The notes under the pieces: model-generated
What the model saw: the letters and a program-made list of their open reading frames with translations, nothing else
Told to the model about the DNA's origin: nothing
The model's database searches: none
Translations under genes and position numbers: made by a program
Shown: positions 53,430 to 62,146 of the stretch, piece by piece
Layout: each line of letters begins with the position of its first letter
Position numbering within the stretch: position 1 is the first letter of the stretch
NCBI RefSeq assembly: GCF_900111445.1
Contig: NZ_FOHE01000001.1
Coordinates: forward strand, 295,319 to 359,318
DNA: 64,000 nt
DNA from: Oceanobacillus limi
Lineage (GTDB): Bacteria > Bacillota > Bacilli > Bacillales > Amphibacillaceae
Direction: 5' to 3'

Positions 53430-53891
53430 ATGGAGAAAAAAATGAACGTAGAAAGCTTCAATTTGGATCATACAAAAGTGAAAGCACCATATGTTCGATT
53501 GGTAGGTGTTACAGAGGGAGCAAAAGGTGATAAGGTTTACAAATATGATATTCGCTTTAAACAACCGAATAAGGAACATATGGAAATGGCTGGATTGCAC
53601 TCTATCGAGCATTTAATGGCTGAAAATATTCGTAACCATATGGATAATGTATTGGATATTGGGCCAATGGGATGTCAAACCGGTTTTTATTTAGCCATAT
53701 TAAATAATGATAATTTTGATGAAGTATTAAATACTTTAGAAAAAACGTTACAAGATGTATTAGAAGCAGATGAAGTACCGGCTTGTAATGAAGTACAATG
53801 TGGCTGGGCTGCTAACCATAGCTTAGAAGGTGCGAAAGAAATCGCAAAAGCAATGTTAGCGAAAAAAGATGAATGGCATGAAGTCTTCTAA
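53430..53891 (+). CDS. luxS: S-ribosylhomocysteine lyase LuxS
   Basis: A 153-residue metalloenzyme that splits S-ribosylhomocysteine into homocysteine and 4,5-dihydroxypentanedione, the precursor of autoinducer-2. Metal ligands are in HSIEH (His57, His61, with Glu60 as base), the active cysteine is Cys82 in MGCQTGF and a further ligand is the Cys in [11 protein letters not shown]. It lies between yrrT and mccA, where B. subtilis has mtnN; the products of MtnN are LuxS substrates, so the neighbouring step has been taken into this operon. ATG 53430 follows GAGGAGAGG. Confidence 0.96.
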   Translation: MEKKMNVESFNLDHTKVKAPYVRLVGVTEGAKGDKVYKYDIRFKQPNKEHMEMAGLHSIEHLMAENIRNHMDNVLDIGPMGCQTGFYLAILNNDNFDEVLNTLEKTLQDVLEADEVPACNEVQCGWAANHSLEGAKEIAKAMLAKKDEWHEVF

Positions 53892-53908
53892 AACGTGAGG
53901 GGAAAAGA

Positions 53909-54832
53909 ATGACTATTTATCATTCCATAAAAGAACTGGTTGGCGAGACACCATTATTGGAGCTTACTCACTTTCCGTTACCAGATGGTGTCCGTTTGTA
54001 TGCCAAATTAGAGTTTCTTAATCCAGGTGGAAGCGTCAAAGATAGGCTAGGTATAGAACTAATTGAGGATGCGCTCAACCGTGGCCAAATCAAACCAGGT
54101 GGAACGGTTGTTGAACCAACTGCTGGGAATACAGGGATTGGCTTAGCTATTGCGGCCAAAGAAAAAAAGTTATCGGTGATTTTTTGTGTCCCAGAACATT
54201 TTAGTAAAGAGAAACAGATGATCATGCAAGCATTAGGAGCAAAAATAGTGCACACACCTAGGGAAGCTGGAATGGTAGGAGCTATTGAAAAGACAGAGCA
54301 ACTGCTAAAAGAAATTCCCAATAGTTTTTCTCCAAAGCAGTTTGAAAATCCTGCTAATCCAACCGCTTATTATAAAACGTTAGCTCCTGAAATTTGGCAT
54401 GATTTAGATGGTAAGGTTGATGTATTTGTAGCTGGTGCAGGTACAGGTGGTACATTTATGGGCTGTGCCAACTTTTTTAAGGAAAAGAATTCAGAAATAA
54501 AGACGGTTATTGTGGAACCTGAAGGATCTATTATTGCAGGTGGTGAACCCGGTCCTCATCGCACAGAAGGAATAGGGATGGAGTTTTTACCTTCGTATAT
54601 GAATACGTCTTTTTTTGATCAAATTTATACGATCACAGATGATGACGCATTTGATATGGTTAAACAGCTTGCTGAAAAGGAAGGTTTGCTAGTAGGTAGT
54701 TCCTCTGGTTCAGCGATGGCTGCGGCGCTACAAGAGGCGAAAAAAGCAAAGCCGGGTACAACCATTGTGACGGTATTTCCAGATGGCAGTGATCGATATT
54801 TAAGCAAAAATATATACCCAACAATTGATTAG
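53909..54832 (+). CDS. mccA: O-acetylserine-dependent cystathionine beta-synthase MccA
   Basis: A 307-residue PLP fold-type II enzyme. GGSVKDRLG holds the PLP lysine (Lys44), EPTAGNTGIG the phosphate-binding loop and GAGTGGTFMG the second glycine loop. Setting and length match B. subtilis MccA, which joins homocysteine with O-acetylserine to give cystathionine. The C-terminal SSSGSAMAAAL is usual for the family. ATG 53909 follows GAGGGGAAAAG. Confidence 0.93.
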   Translation: MTIYHSIKELVGETPLLELTHFPLPDGVRLYAKLEFLNPGGSVKDRLGIELIEDALNRGQIKPGGTVVEPTAGNTGIGLAIAAKEKKLSVIFCVPEHFSKEKQMIMQALGAKIVHTPREAGMVGAIEKTEQLLKEIPNSFSPKQFENPANPTAYYKTLAPEIWHDLDGKVDVFVAGAGTGGTFMGCANFFKEKNSEIKTVIVEPEGSIIAGGEPGPHRTEGIGMEFLPSYMNTSFFDQIYTITDDDAFDMVKQLAEKEGLLVGSSSGSAMAAALQEAKKAKPGTTIVTVFPDGSDRYLSKNIYPTID

Positions 54833-54851
54833 GGTAGCATGAGGTGAAAAT

Positions 54852-55985
54852 ATGCGAGCAAAAACAAAAATGATACATGGCGGAATTACAGGTGATGATA
54901 AAACAGGTGCTGTTTCTGTACCAATTTATCAGGTAAGTACGTACAAACAAGATGGGGTAGGAAACCATCGTGGTTTTGAATACTCGAGAACTGGTAACCC
55001 AACAAGACATGCGTTAGAAACTGTTATTGCTGAGTTGGAAAATGGAAAAGCAGGATTTGCATTTGGTTCTGGTATGGCAGCGATTACATCTGTGATGATG
55101 CTGTTTAATTCAGGTGATCATATAGTTATGACAGATGATGTATACGGTGGGTCCTACCGATTAACTACAAGTGTATTAAATCGTTTTGAATTAGGGCATA
55201 CGTTTGTCGATTCCAGTGATCCTGAAAAAGTAGAGGCAGCTATAACGGAAAATACGAAAGCATTATATATTGAAACACCTACAAATCCATTATTAAAAAT
55301 AACGGATCTAAAGAAAATGGCAGAAATTGCGAAGAAAAATGATTTACTATTAATTGTTGATAATACCTTTGCAACACCTTATTGGCAGCAACCACTTGAT
55401 CTTGGTGCAGATATTGTACTACACAGTGCCACGAAGTATATTGGTGGTCACAGTGATGTGGTAGCTGGATTGGTTGTTGTTAATTCGGATGAATTAGCTG
55501 AAAAAGTTCATTTTATCCAAAATTCGGTTGGTGCTGTATTAGGACCGCAAGATTCCTGGTTATTAATGCGTGGAATAAAAACCTTAGCACTACGTATGGA
55601 AGCAATTGAGGAAAATACGAAAAAAATCGTTGCTTTCTTACAAGAACATAAGCAAGTATCCATCATTTATTACCCAGGGCTAAAGGATCATCCCGGTCAT
55701 GAAGTAGCTGAGGAGCAAACCAATGGACATGGTGGAATGATTTCTTTTGATGTAGGTAGCGCTGAACAAGCGGAAAAAGTTCTTGAGCGTGTCAATTATT
55801 TCACGCTAGCTGAAAGTCTTGGTGCTGTAGAGAGTTTAATTTCCGTCCCGGCAAAAATGACCCATGCATCCATTCCAGCTGAAAGAAGAGCTGAATTAGG
55901 AATTACAGATGGTTTGATTCGTGTATCCGTTGGAATTGAAGATGCAGAAGATCTTATTGAAGATTTAAAGCAAGCAATGGAATAA
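54852..55985 (+). CDS. mccB: Cystathionine gamma-lyase/homocysteine gamma-lyase MccB
   Basis: A 377-residue PLP enzyme of the Cys/Met metabolism group. The start RAKTKMIHGGITGD, the YSRTGNPTRHALE segment and the PLP lysine in HSATKYIGGHSD are diagnostic. It splits cystathionine to cysteine and can also release sulfide from homocysteine. It ends the operon; a yrhC gene does not follow. ATG 54852 follows GAGGTGAAAAT and lies 19 bases after mccA. Confidence 0.95.
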   Translation: MRAKTKMIHGGITGDDKTGAVSVPIYQVSTYKQDGVGNHRGFEYSRTGNPTRHALETVIAELENGKAGFAFGSGMAAITSVMMLFNSGDHIVMTDDVYGGSYRLTTSVLNRFELGHTFVDSSDPEKVEAAITENTKALYIETPTNPLLKITDLKKMAEIAKKNDLLLIVDNTFATPYWQQPLDLGADIVLHSATKYIGGHSDVVAGLVVVNSDELAEKVHFIQNSVGAVLGPQDSWLLMRGIKTLALRMEAIEENTKKIVAFLQEHKQVSIIYYPGLKDHPGHEVAEEQTNGHGGMISFDVGSAEQAEKVLERVNYFTLAESLGAVESLISVPAKMTHASIPAERRAELGITDGLIRVSVGIEDAEDLIEDLKQAME

Positions 55986-56054
55986 AATAAAGGCAGACTG
56001 ATTGGTGACAGCTATGTCACGAGCCACACACATTATCATTCTAAAATTGTAATT

Positions 56055-56092
56055 GCACTGTGCAAATTCATATATGAGTTTGCACAGTGCGA
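56055..56092 (+). terminator. Hairpin after mccB
   Basis: GCACTGTGCAAA (56055-56066) and TTTGCACAGTGC (56079-56090) form a perfect 12-bp stem. The tail GATTTTATTG is a weak T run. Confidence 0.6.
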
Positions 56093-56317
56093 TTTTATTG
56101 TTGTCTCAAAATTTCACTCTAATATTCCTATAAAATTGTTGCGCATTATAAACGATGATGAGATGCTGATATCTTTTTCCTTTTTAGTTTGATTGGTTAT
56201 ACGTTGATGCGATATTTTTTATTTTGATATAAGAACCTTTGAAATTGTACTTCAGGATCAACATCTTTTTCTTAAATATGCATATATATGACGTAGACAC
56301 TTTCACAAGGAGGCGTC
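56093..56317. other. Upstream region of the staygreen gene
   Basis: An A/T-rich spacer of 225 bases. ATATGCATATATATGACG at about 56277 may carry a sporulation-type -10, but no convincing promoter pair is seen. Confidence 0.3.
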
Positions 56318-56791
56318 ATGGCTCATTTTACTTCTCAAAAATTATCGGTGAATGTTATCCCACCTGCGAATAATTTGCAACCAATTATTGGAAGGAAATA
56401 TACGCTTACCCACTCCGATGCTACTGCTGAATTGTTTTTAGATGTCGGTTATGTATTCAATGTTCAGGCTATTAACCCAAAAATGCGGGATGAAGTGCTG
56501 GGAGAATGGCAGTATGATTGTCATTTCGTATTTGTAGGACACGCTTATGTAGATAACGGGGAGTTTAGTAAAGAGGTAACAAACACTCGTTTTCACATAT
56601 TCCAAAAAGAAATGCCTACTGCAATTAGAGGAATGATGAATGGGGATCAAGCTTTTTTCTCTAACTATCCGTACCTTCTACATGCTCCGATTTCTATTTA
56701 TTTTCATTCTACCTATACAGAATATAACCAGGTATTTTTTTACGGTACTCCTAGGCAATATTTATCTCCTATACCCATTCATAATATCTAA
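56318..56791 (+). CDS. Staygreen family protein (chlorophyll Mg-dechelatase-like)
   Basis: A 157-residue protein that matches the Staygreen domain along its whole length. Motifs shared with plant SGR proteins are RKYTLTHSDATAEL, the RDEVLGEW segment, then MNGDQAFFSNYPYLLHAPISIYFHS and YNQVFFYG. In plants and some bacteria the family removes magnesium from chlorophyll a; a non-photosynthetic spore-former has no chlorophyll, so the real substrate here (another metal tetrapyrrole, perhaps) is unknown. No signal peptide. ATG 56318 follows CAAGGAGGCG. Members exist in other bacilli. Confidence 0.85.
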   Translation: MAHFTSQKLSVNVIPPANNLQPIIGRKYTLTHSDATAELFLDVGYVFNVQAINPKMRDEVLGEWQYDCHFVFVGHAYVDNGEFSKEVTNTRFHIFQKEMPTAIRGMMNGDQAFFSNYPYLLHAPISIYFHSTYTEYNQVFFYGTPRQYLSPIPIHNI

Positions 56792-56903
56792 CAAAATACT
56801 TCCTTCATCCTTACACCCCTCATTCATTCAGACAGTATGTTAGTTCCCTTAATCTATCTATGCTAAAATAATAAAATAAACCAAACAAAGGGGTGCATGA
56901 TAG

Positions 56904-58271
56904 ATGAGTGAACAAGTATTGCAATATTTATCTAATAATCGAGATCGCTTATTGGAAAAATTAAATGGCTTTTTATCTATTCCTAGTGTGAGTACAGACA
57001 GCGTACATAATAAAGACATTAAAGCAGCTGCTGAATTTTTACAAACCTATTTACAAGACATTGGATTTGAAAATGTTGAACAGTTAGAAACGAAGAAGCA
57101 TCCACTCGTTTATGCTGAATATAATCAAGCAGGTCCGGAAGCGCCTACTGTTCTATTTTATGGACATTATGACGTTCAACCAGTGGATCCAATTGATCTT
57201 TGGGATAGTGATCCATTTAAACCTGAAGTTAGGGACGGACGCTTATATGCACGTGGATCAAGCGATGATAAAGGACAAGTTTTCATGCATTTAGCTGTTT
57301 TTGAAGCATTCATGAAAACAGAGGGAAAACTACCTATCAATGTGAAAGTATGTATTGAAGGTGAAGAAGAGATTGGCAGTGAAAATCTATATGATATGCT
57401 TCATGAAAAGAAAGAATTATTTGATGCTGATTTTGCGGTCATCTCTGATTCCGGTATGGTAGCAAAAAATCAACCAACGATTCTATATGGTTTAAAAGGA
57501 TTTACGGGAATTGAAATAACGGTTAACGGCCCTGACCATGATATGCACTCTGGAATGTACGGTGGCGCTGTGCGTAATCCGATCATGGCCCTATCTCATA
57601 TTTTAGCAAGTATGAAAAACACGGACGAAGTAGTCACAGTAGAAGGTTTCTATGATGGTGTAGAGCCTCTTTCAGATGAAGAAAGAAAATTAATTAAGGA
57701 AGTACCTGGAGAAGATTACAAAGAGACTGCAGGTATACCGGAAACGGCTTCTGAAAAAGGATATACAGCTAAAGAACATACGATGGCTCGTCCAACATTC
57801 GAAGTGAATGGGATTTATGGTGGATATCAGGGAGAAGGTACCAAAACAATCATTCCTTCTTCTGCAACTGCTAAGATAACCTGTCGACTTGTTCCTGGAC
57901 AAGATCCAGATAAAATCCAATCGTTACTAGAAGAGCATGTGAATAAGGTTGCACCATCTGGTGTTACCGTTGAAGTGAAAAAAGAAAAGCTTTCTGCTAA
58001 AGCATATAAAGTAGAGCCAAACAATCCATTAATTCAAAAAGCGGCAGATAGTTATACCAAAGCTTTTGGCAAGGAAACGGTTTATGTACGCATGGGTGGA
58101 TCGATTCCAGTTGTAGAATGGATTGAAGCGATTTATCAAATGCCAATCGTATTACTTGGATTTGGAACACCAGATGATCGTTTACATTCACCGAATGAAA
58201 GCTTTCCATTAGACAGCTATGATAAAGGAATGGAGACGTTAGTTTACTATTATAATTCCATAAAAGAATAA
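56904..58271 (+). CDS. M20 family dipeptidase
   Basis: A 455-residue M20/M28-type metallopeptidase. The first metal site is in VLFYGHYDVQPVDP, the second in CIEGEEEIGSEN (catalytic Glu pair), and SDSG and HDMHSG follow; the last metal ligand is in DDRLHSPNE. The dimerisation lid is at about residues 190-310. It hydrolyses dipeptides in the cytoplasm. ATG 56904 follows AAAGGGGTG. A weak TATGCTAAAAT box lies about 40 bases before it. Confidence 0.92.
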   Translation: MSEQVLQYLSNNRDRLLEKLNGFLSIPSVSTDSVHNKDIKAAAEFLQTYLQDIGFENVEQLETKKHPLVYAEYNQAGPEAPTVLFYGHYDVQPVDPIDLWDSDPFKPEVRDGRLYARGSSDDKGQVFMHLAVFEAFMKTEGKLPINVKVCIEGEEEIGSENLYDMLHEKKELFDADFAVISDSGMVAKNQPTILYGLKGFTGIEITVNGPDHDMHSGMYGGAVRNPIMALSHILASMKNTDEVVTVEGFYDGVEPLSDEERKLIKEVPGEDYKETAGIPETASEKGYTAKEHTMARPTFEVNGIYGGYQGEGTKTIIPSSATAKITCRLVPGQDPDKIQSLLEEHVNKVAPSGVTVEVKKEKLSAKAYKVEPNNPLIQKAADSYTKAFGKETVYVRMGGSIPVVEWIEAIYQMPIVLLGFGTPDDRLHSPNESFPLDSYDKGMETLVYYYNSIKE

Positions 58272-58279
58272 AAGGAGAG

Positions 58280-58318
58280 AAGGGCTTCACACCAAAATGA
58301 GGGATGAAGCCTTTCTTA
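58280..58318 (+). terminator. Terminator after the dipeptidase gene
   Basis: GGCTTCA and TGAAGCC form the main stem, extended by A and T pairs, followed by TTTCTT. Confidence 0.75.
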
Positions 58319-58385
58319 ATATGATAGAATTGGTATAATAGGGAATTACTATGTATGTAAAATTGGTACAAGGAGTTATGAACGC

Positions 58386-59144
58386 ATGAAAACAGCAATA
58401 ATTACAGGTGTTTCCAAGGGTTTGGGGCAAGCAATAGCAAAATTATTTTTAGAAGCGGGAATTCATGTCATTGGTGTATCGCGAAATGATAATGAGGCAC
58501 TTCATGAAACAGCAAAAGAAAATGATCGTACATATAAACATTTTTCCTGTGATCTAGGAAATGTATCGGAAATGGAAGAAACTATAGCTAATATTAATCA
58601 AGCGTTGATTAAAAACGAACCATCTACTATCTATTTAGTGAATAATGCTGCAATGATTGATCCAATTAATCAAGCAATGGACATCGATAGTGACGCGTTA
58701 TCGAAGCATGTTCAGGTTAATACAGTAGCACCAATGGTATTTATGAACAATCTCTTAAAAACAGCAACAAATTTAAATACGACACTTTTTGGTGTAAATA
58801 TTACGTCGGGTGCAGCGGAGCGCCCAATCTATGGTTGGAGTGCCTATTGTAGCACCAAGGCAAGCATTAATATGTATACAAAAACGGTGGCCCTAGAGCT
58901 AGAAGAACTGAAGTCAGAACATAAAGTCATTGCCTTTAGTCCTGGAGTTATGGATACCAATATGCAAGAAAAAATCAGGTCAAGCTCCCGTGAGTCTTTC
59001 ATTGAAGTAGAAACCTTTAAAAATTATAAAGAGAATAACCAATTACGTAATGTAAGTGATGTCGGTAGTGTACTCTTTGATATTATAAGAGATGAAGCAA
59101 ATTTAAAAAATGGAAAAATATATAATGTGAAAGACTATTCCTAA
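58386..59144 (+). CDS. Short-chain dehydrogenase, benzil reductase (YueD)-like
   Basis: A 252-residue SDR. The NADP-binding motif GVSKGLGQAIA, the VNNAA motif, and the catalytic Ser in NITSGAAE with YCSTKAS (Tyr and Lys) are all present. The sequence resembles the (S)-benzoin-forming benzil reductase YueD of B. subtilis and the sepiapterin reductases. Its natural substrate is not known. ATG 58386 follows AAGGAG. Terminator follows at once. Confidence 0.85.
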   Translation: MKTAIITGVSKGLGQAIAKLFLEAGIHVIGVSRNDNEALHETAKENDRTYKHFSCDLGNVSEMEETIANINQALIKNEPSTIYLVNNAAMIDPINQAMDIDSDALSKHVQVNTVAPMVFMNNLLKTATNLNTTLFGVNITSGAAERPIYGWSAYCSTKASINMYTKTVALELEELKSEHKVIAFSPGVMDTNMQEKIRSSSRESFIEVETFKNYKENNQLRNVSDVGSVLFDIIRDEANLKNGKIYNVKDYS

Positions 59145-59150
59145 AATAAA

Positions 59151-59187
59151 ACGAAAATCTGCCATTGAGCAGATTTTCGTTTTTTTC
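59151..59187 (+). terminator. Terminator after the SDR gene
   Basis: ACGAAAATCTGC and GCAGATTTTCGT form a 12-bp stem followed by a T run. Confidence 0.9.
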
Positions 59188-59203
59188 TTGTGTATATTAT
59201 GGC

Positions 59204-59314
59204 TTAGTAAAATCCGCCACCAAAGCCACCTGCACCAACAATGATTAAGAGAATAAATAAGACGACAATTAATGCGAATCCGCCGCCATAACCATATCCG
59301 CCTGTGTAACCCAT
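59204..59314 (-). CDS. YjcZ-family tiny sporulation protein 1
   Basis: A 36-residue protein: Gly/Tyr-rich start [11 protein letters not shown], one membrane helix [15 protein letters not shown], and a Gly/Phe tail. This is the tiny-TM family (YjcZ, SscA-like) of spore-formers, found as small tandem copies. ATG 59314 follows GGAGGTGAC. The roles are in late sporulation or coat assembly; the precise one is unknown. Confidence 0.85.
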   Translation of the reverse strand: MGYTGGYGYGGGFALIVVLFILLIIVGAGGFGGGFY

Positions 59315-59359
59315 ACATGTCACCTCCAACGATGTTTATTATATAAAGGGGTGGTTTAA

Positions 59360-59494
59360 TTACCACCAACCACCGCCATAACCATATCCGGGACCATAAC
59401 CGCCAGTGAACCCACTTGCACCTACGATTATTAATAGGATAAACAAGACAACAATAAACGCAAACCCGCTACCTGTTTCTACTCCTTTACTCAT
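59360..59494 (-). CDS. YjcZ-family tiny sporulation protein 2
   Basis: A 44-residue paralogue of the next gene downstream. The helix [16 protein letters not shown] is nearly the same; the N-terminus is SKGVETGSG and the Gly/Tyr-rich part lies at the C-terminus (YGPGYGYGGGWW), so the two copies place the glycine repeat on opposite sides of the helix. ATG 59494 follows GGAGGTGGG. Probably transcribed with the first copy. Confidence 0.85.
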   Translation of the reverse strand: MSKGVETGSGFAFIVVLFILLIIVGASGFTGGYGPGYGYGGGWW

Positions 59495-59573
59495 ATCTTC
59501 CCACCTCCTCGATATTATAGTATGTATGCTTTCTTTAGTTGGCAGGGCGGATGTCTATATTAGGTGAGAATCC

Positions 59574-59619
59574 AAATAAAAAAGCATGCATTGACTACTC
59601 AGAATCAATACATGCTTAT
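59574..59619 (-). terminator. Terminator after the ABC exporter pair
   Basis: Minus strand AAGCATGTATTGA and TCAATGCATGCTT form a 13-bp stem with one mismatch, followed by TTTTTTATTT. Confidence 0.8.
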
Positions 59620-59628
59620 TGGATTATT

Positions 59629-61275
59629 TTACATAATGGTTTGATGATCACGGTCATTTAGTTTTTTCTGTAATAAATAATGAATAAAGAAGGTAGCACC
59701 AGTTAAGACAAGGAATAGAATAGTAAACGTTACGAATAATCCGTTAATAAATGGAAGATTCCATAGTAGCAAAACAATAAAACCTAATGGCACAAATTCA
59801 AAAAGTAATGCAAATAAACCAATTAGTCTTGCTTTAAAAACTTCTTGTTCATCTGTCCAATTTAACTTCGGTTGGGAAAAATCGAGATAGGTTCCGACTG
59901 CACTTGTAAACCAACTGGCAAGTAAAACAAGAAGGAGCCATAAAAGAAATGGAATCCATGAAACATCTAGAATTGCCAAAAGCACTATTCCAAATAAAAC
60001 GATGGTAATCAAGTTTATCAACCATGAAATAGCAATTTTACTAAAGAAAATTTGTTTTGGATCTAATGGCAGAAACAAATTTGTATGCCAATTCTTTCCT
60101 TCCCTTGAAACAGAAGATATCGCTGTCACATTGGCTGACAGAATAAATACAGTAACAATAAATAAAAGTAGTATCATTTGTTTATGTCCTAAGCCAGTCA
60201 TTATTCCTGATAGGGATAAAGTGTTTGAATCCATTAATAAGATAATAAATAAAAAAACTGGACCGAATAGACTTTGGATGACACATTGAATGAAAAAGGT
60301 AGGTGTTCGAAAAATAATTCGTAACTCCTTTTGGATATAAGTGATCCAAACAGGTTTGGCAGTTGTTTTTTTCAATACTTGTTGACTTGATACTTGCTTT
60401 TTGTGTCCAGTATTAACACCGAGAACTCCTTTCAAATAAAAACGCTGGCCTGCACCAATAAATAAAAAAAAGAAACCAATACTTAAACCAATAAAGAGTA
60501 AAAAGAATAACAACGATTCGAGACCATTTGTAAGAAGTGCTCTTGTTCCAAATAAAGCAGGTGGATAGAACGTTGTAATGAACTGCAATAGTCCATCTCT
60601 CTCTTGTAAAAATTGAGCAACGTTTTGTAAGAATGCATCTTGATTGGTATTTAGTCGAACAAGTACATTTATTCCAATGATAAAAGATAAAAGGGCGATC
60701 CCGGCGATAATTTTCGATCGGTCTTTATTTTTAGCGATATTAACAAATCGCATAACAAACATAACGAATATGGCAGCGATTGTGAACGGAATAATTGGAA
60801 GTATGAAAAATAGTAACAAACCAAACAAATAGTATAGGAAACCTGCACTACTGAAATTACCAAAGTAAAACATGATCGGTAAGTAAATTGCGATTGTTGT
60901 TGTATACAAATAGATAAAGGGTACTGCGGCTTTCCCTAATAATATTTGGTAGGGCTGCAATGGAAACGGAATGAATGATTCGATATCCTCTGCAAAATAA
61001 AACGCACTGATAATGGTAATAAAGCTTATAATAAATAATAGGATAGTCAGGATTAATAACAATAGACCTAAAATGATGGAGCTTTGTCCAAGTGGTTCTA
61101 ATAATTGGTAAATGGTTTGGACAGCTTGTTTTAATGCATCTAGATAAAACATTAAAAAAGGTAAGAGAAAAAATGCAGCTAAAACGAATAGAATAATTTG
61201 GGTATTGTTTTTCCCTGCTTTTGAATAATGCATCTTAACCATTGTTTTGATAACGAGTAATGTTTTATTCATCAT
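59629..61275 (-). CDS. ABC transporter permease (ABC-2-like)
   Basis: A 548-residue membrane protein with about twelve helices. The cytosolic segment FAEDIESFIPFPLQPYQILLGK resembles the linker of YthQ-type permeases, and FLPLDPKQIFFSKI in the middle is a second such motif. A polar loop of about 40 residues (GHKKQVSSQQVLKKTTAKP) parts the two halves. It forms an exporter with the ATPase encoded just upstream; substrate unknown. ATG 61275 overlaps the ATPase gene by eleven bases, with CTGGAG before it. Confidence 0.8.
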   Translation of the reverse strand: MMNKTLLVIKTMVKMHYSKAGKNNTQIILFVLAAFFLLPFLMFYLDALKQAVQTIYQLLEPLGQSSIILGLLLLILTILLFIISFITIISAFYFAEDIESFIPFPLQPYQILLGKAAVPFIYLYTTTIAIYLPIMFYFGNFSSAGFLYYLFGLLLFFILPIIPFTIAAIFVMFVMRFVNIAKNKDRSKIIAGIALLSFIIGINVLVRLNTNQDAFLQNVAQFLQERDGLLQFITTFYPPALFGTRALLTNGLESLLFFLLFIGLSIGFFFLFIGAGQRFYLKGVLGVNTGHKKQVSSQQVLKKTTAKPVWITYIQKELRIIFRTPTFFIQCVIQSLFGPVFLFIILLMDSNTLSLSGIMTGLGHKQMILLLFIVTVFILSANVTAISSVSREGKNWHTNLFLPLDPKQIFFSKIAISWLINLITIVLFGIVLLAILDVSWIPFLLWLLLVLLASWFTSAVGTYLDFSQPKLNWTDEQEVFKARLIGLFALLFEFVPLGFIVLLLWNLPFINGLFVTFTILFLVLTGATFFIHYLLQKKLNDRDHQTIM

Positions 61276-61990
61276 TTGTCAACTCCAGGAAAACTTGTTC
61301 AAGCGATTGATCAGATTGATATGTTTCACGCATTTCATCTAAGGTGCCGTAAAAAAGTAATTTTCCCTTATTAATAATGGCAACGATATCACATAGTTGT
61401 TCGACAACTTCTAACCCGTGACTTGAGAAAAAGACAGTATTTCCTTTATCGGCATGTTCACGCATCATTTCCTTCAGCATATAAGCGGATTTTGGATCCA
61501 ATCCAGTTAATGGTTCATCTAGGATCCAAATATCGGGGTCATGAAGCAATACACCCGTAACAATAATTTTCTGTCTCATTCCATGGGAGTACGTCTGTAT
61601 GTAATCACCTAATGCTTGATCAATGTTAAATTGCTTGGTTAAAGCTTCTATTCGTTCCTTTCGTATATCGGCCGGCACATTAAAAATATCACCGATGAAA
61701 TTTAAATATTCAATACCCTTCAGGCGTAAAAACATATCTGGATGGTCTGGGACATAACCAAATATTTTTTTTGCTTCCTTTGGTTGTTTTTCAATGTTAA
61801 ATCCATTTAGCGTTATGGAACCTTCATCAATGGGTAAAATACCTGTCATCATCTTAATGGTTGTTGATTTTCCAGCACCATTTGGCCCGAGAAATCCAAC
61901 TATTTTTCCATTGGGTATTGTTAAATCTAATGAATCAATCGCTCGCTTATTTCCAGCAAAGTGTTTCGTGACCTGGTTTATTTCGATCAT
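61265..61990 (-). CDS. ABC transporter ATPase
   Basis: A 241-residue ABC ATPase. Walker A is GPNGAGKST, the signature YSHGMRQK and Walker B WILDEPLTGLD; the switch histidine follows in FFSSHG. It belongs to the drug/antibiotic-type (CcmA) group and resembles YthP. ATG follows GAGGGGGAT. It is the first gene of a two-gene operon with the permease. Confidence 0.9.
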   Translation of the reverse strand: MIEINQVTKHFAGNKRAIDSLDLTIPNGKIVGFLGPNGAGKSTTIKMMTGILPIDEGSITLNGFNIEKQPKEAKKIFGYVPDHPDMFLRLKGIEYLNFIGDIFNVPADIRKERIEALTKQFNIDQALGDYIQTYSHGMRQKIIVTGVLLHDPDIWILDEPLTGLDPKSAYMLKEMMREHADKGNTVFFSSHGLEVVEQLCDIVAIINKGKLLFYGTLDEMRETYQSDQSLEQVFLELTNDE

Positions 61991-62146
61991 CTAGATCCCC
62001 CTCATTTTTAAAATTGTTGTATGAAATGGTTTGTCGCTACTGAAAGAAGTTTCATTATATGATAAACTTGAATAATGTAAAATTATCTATAGAAATAGTT
62101 TAACATAGAGAATATGTCTGTTGATGATAGAAAGGAAGTTTTTAGT

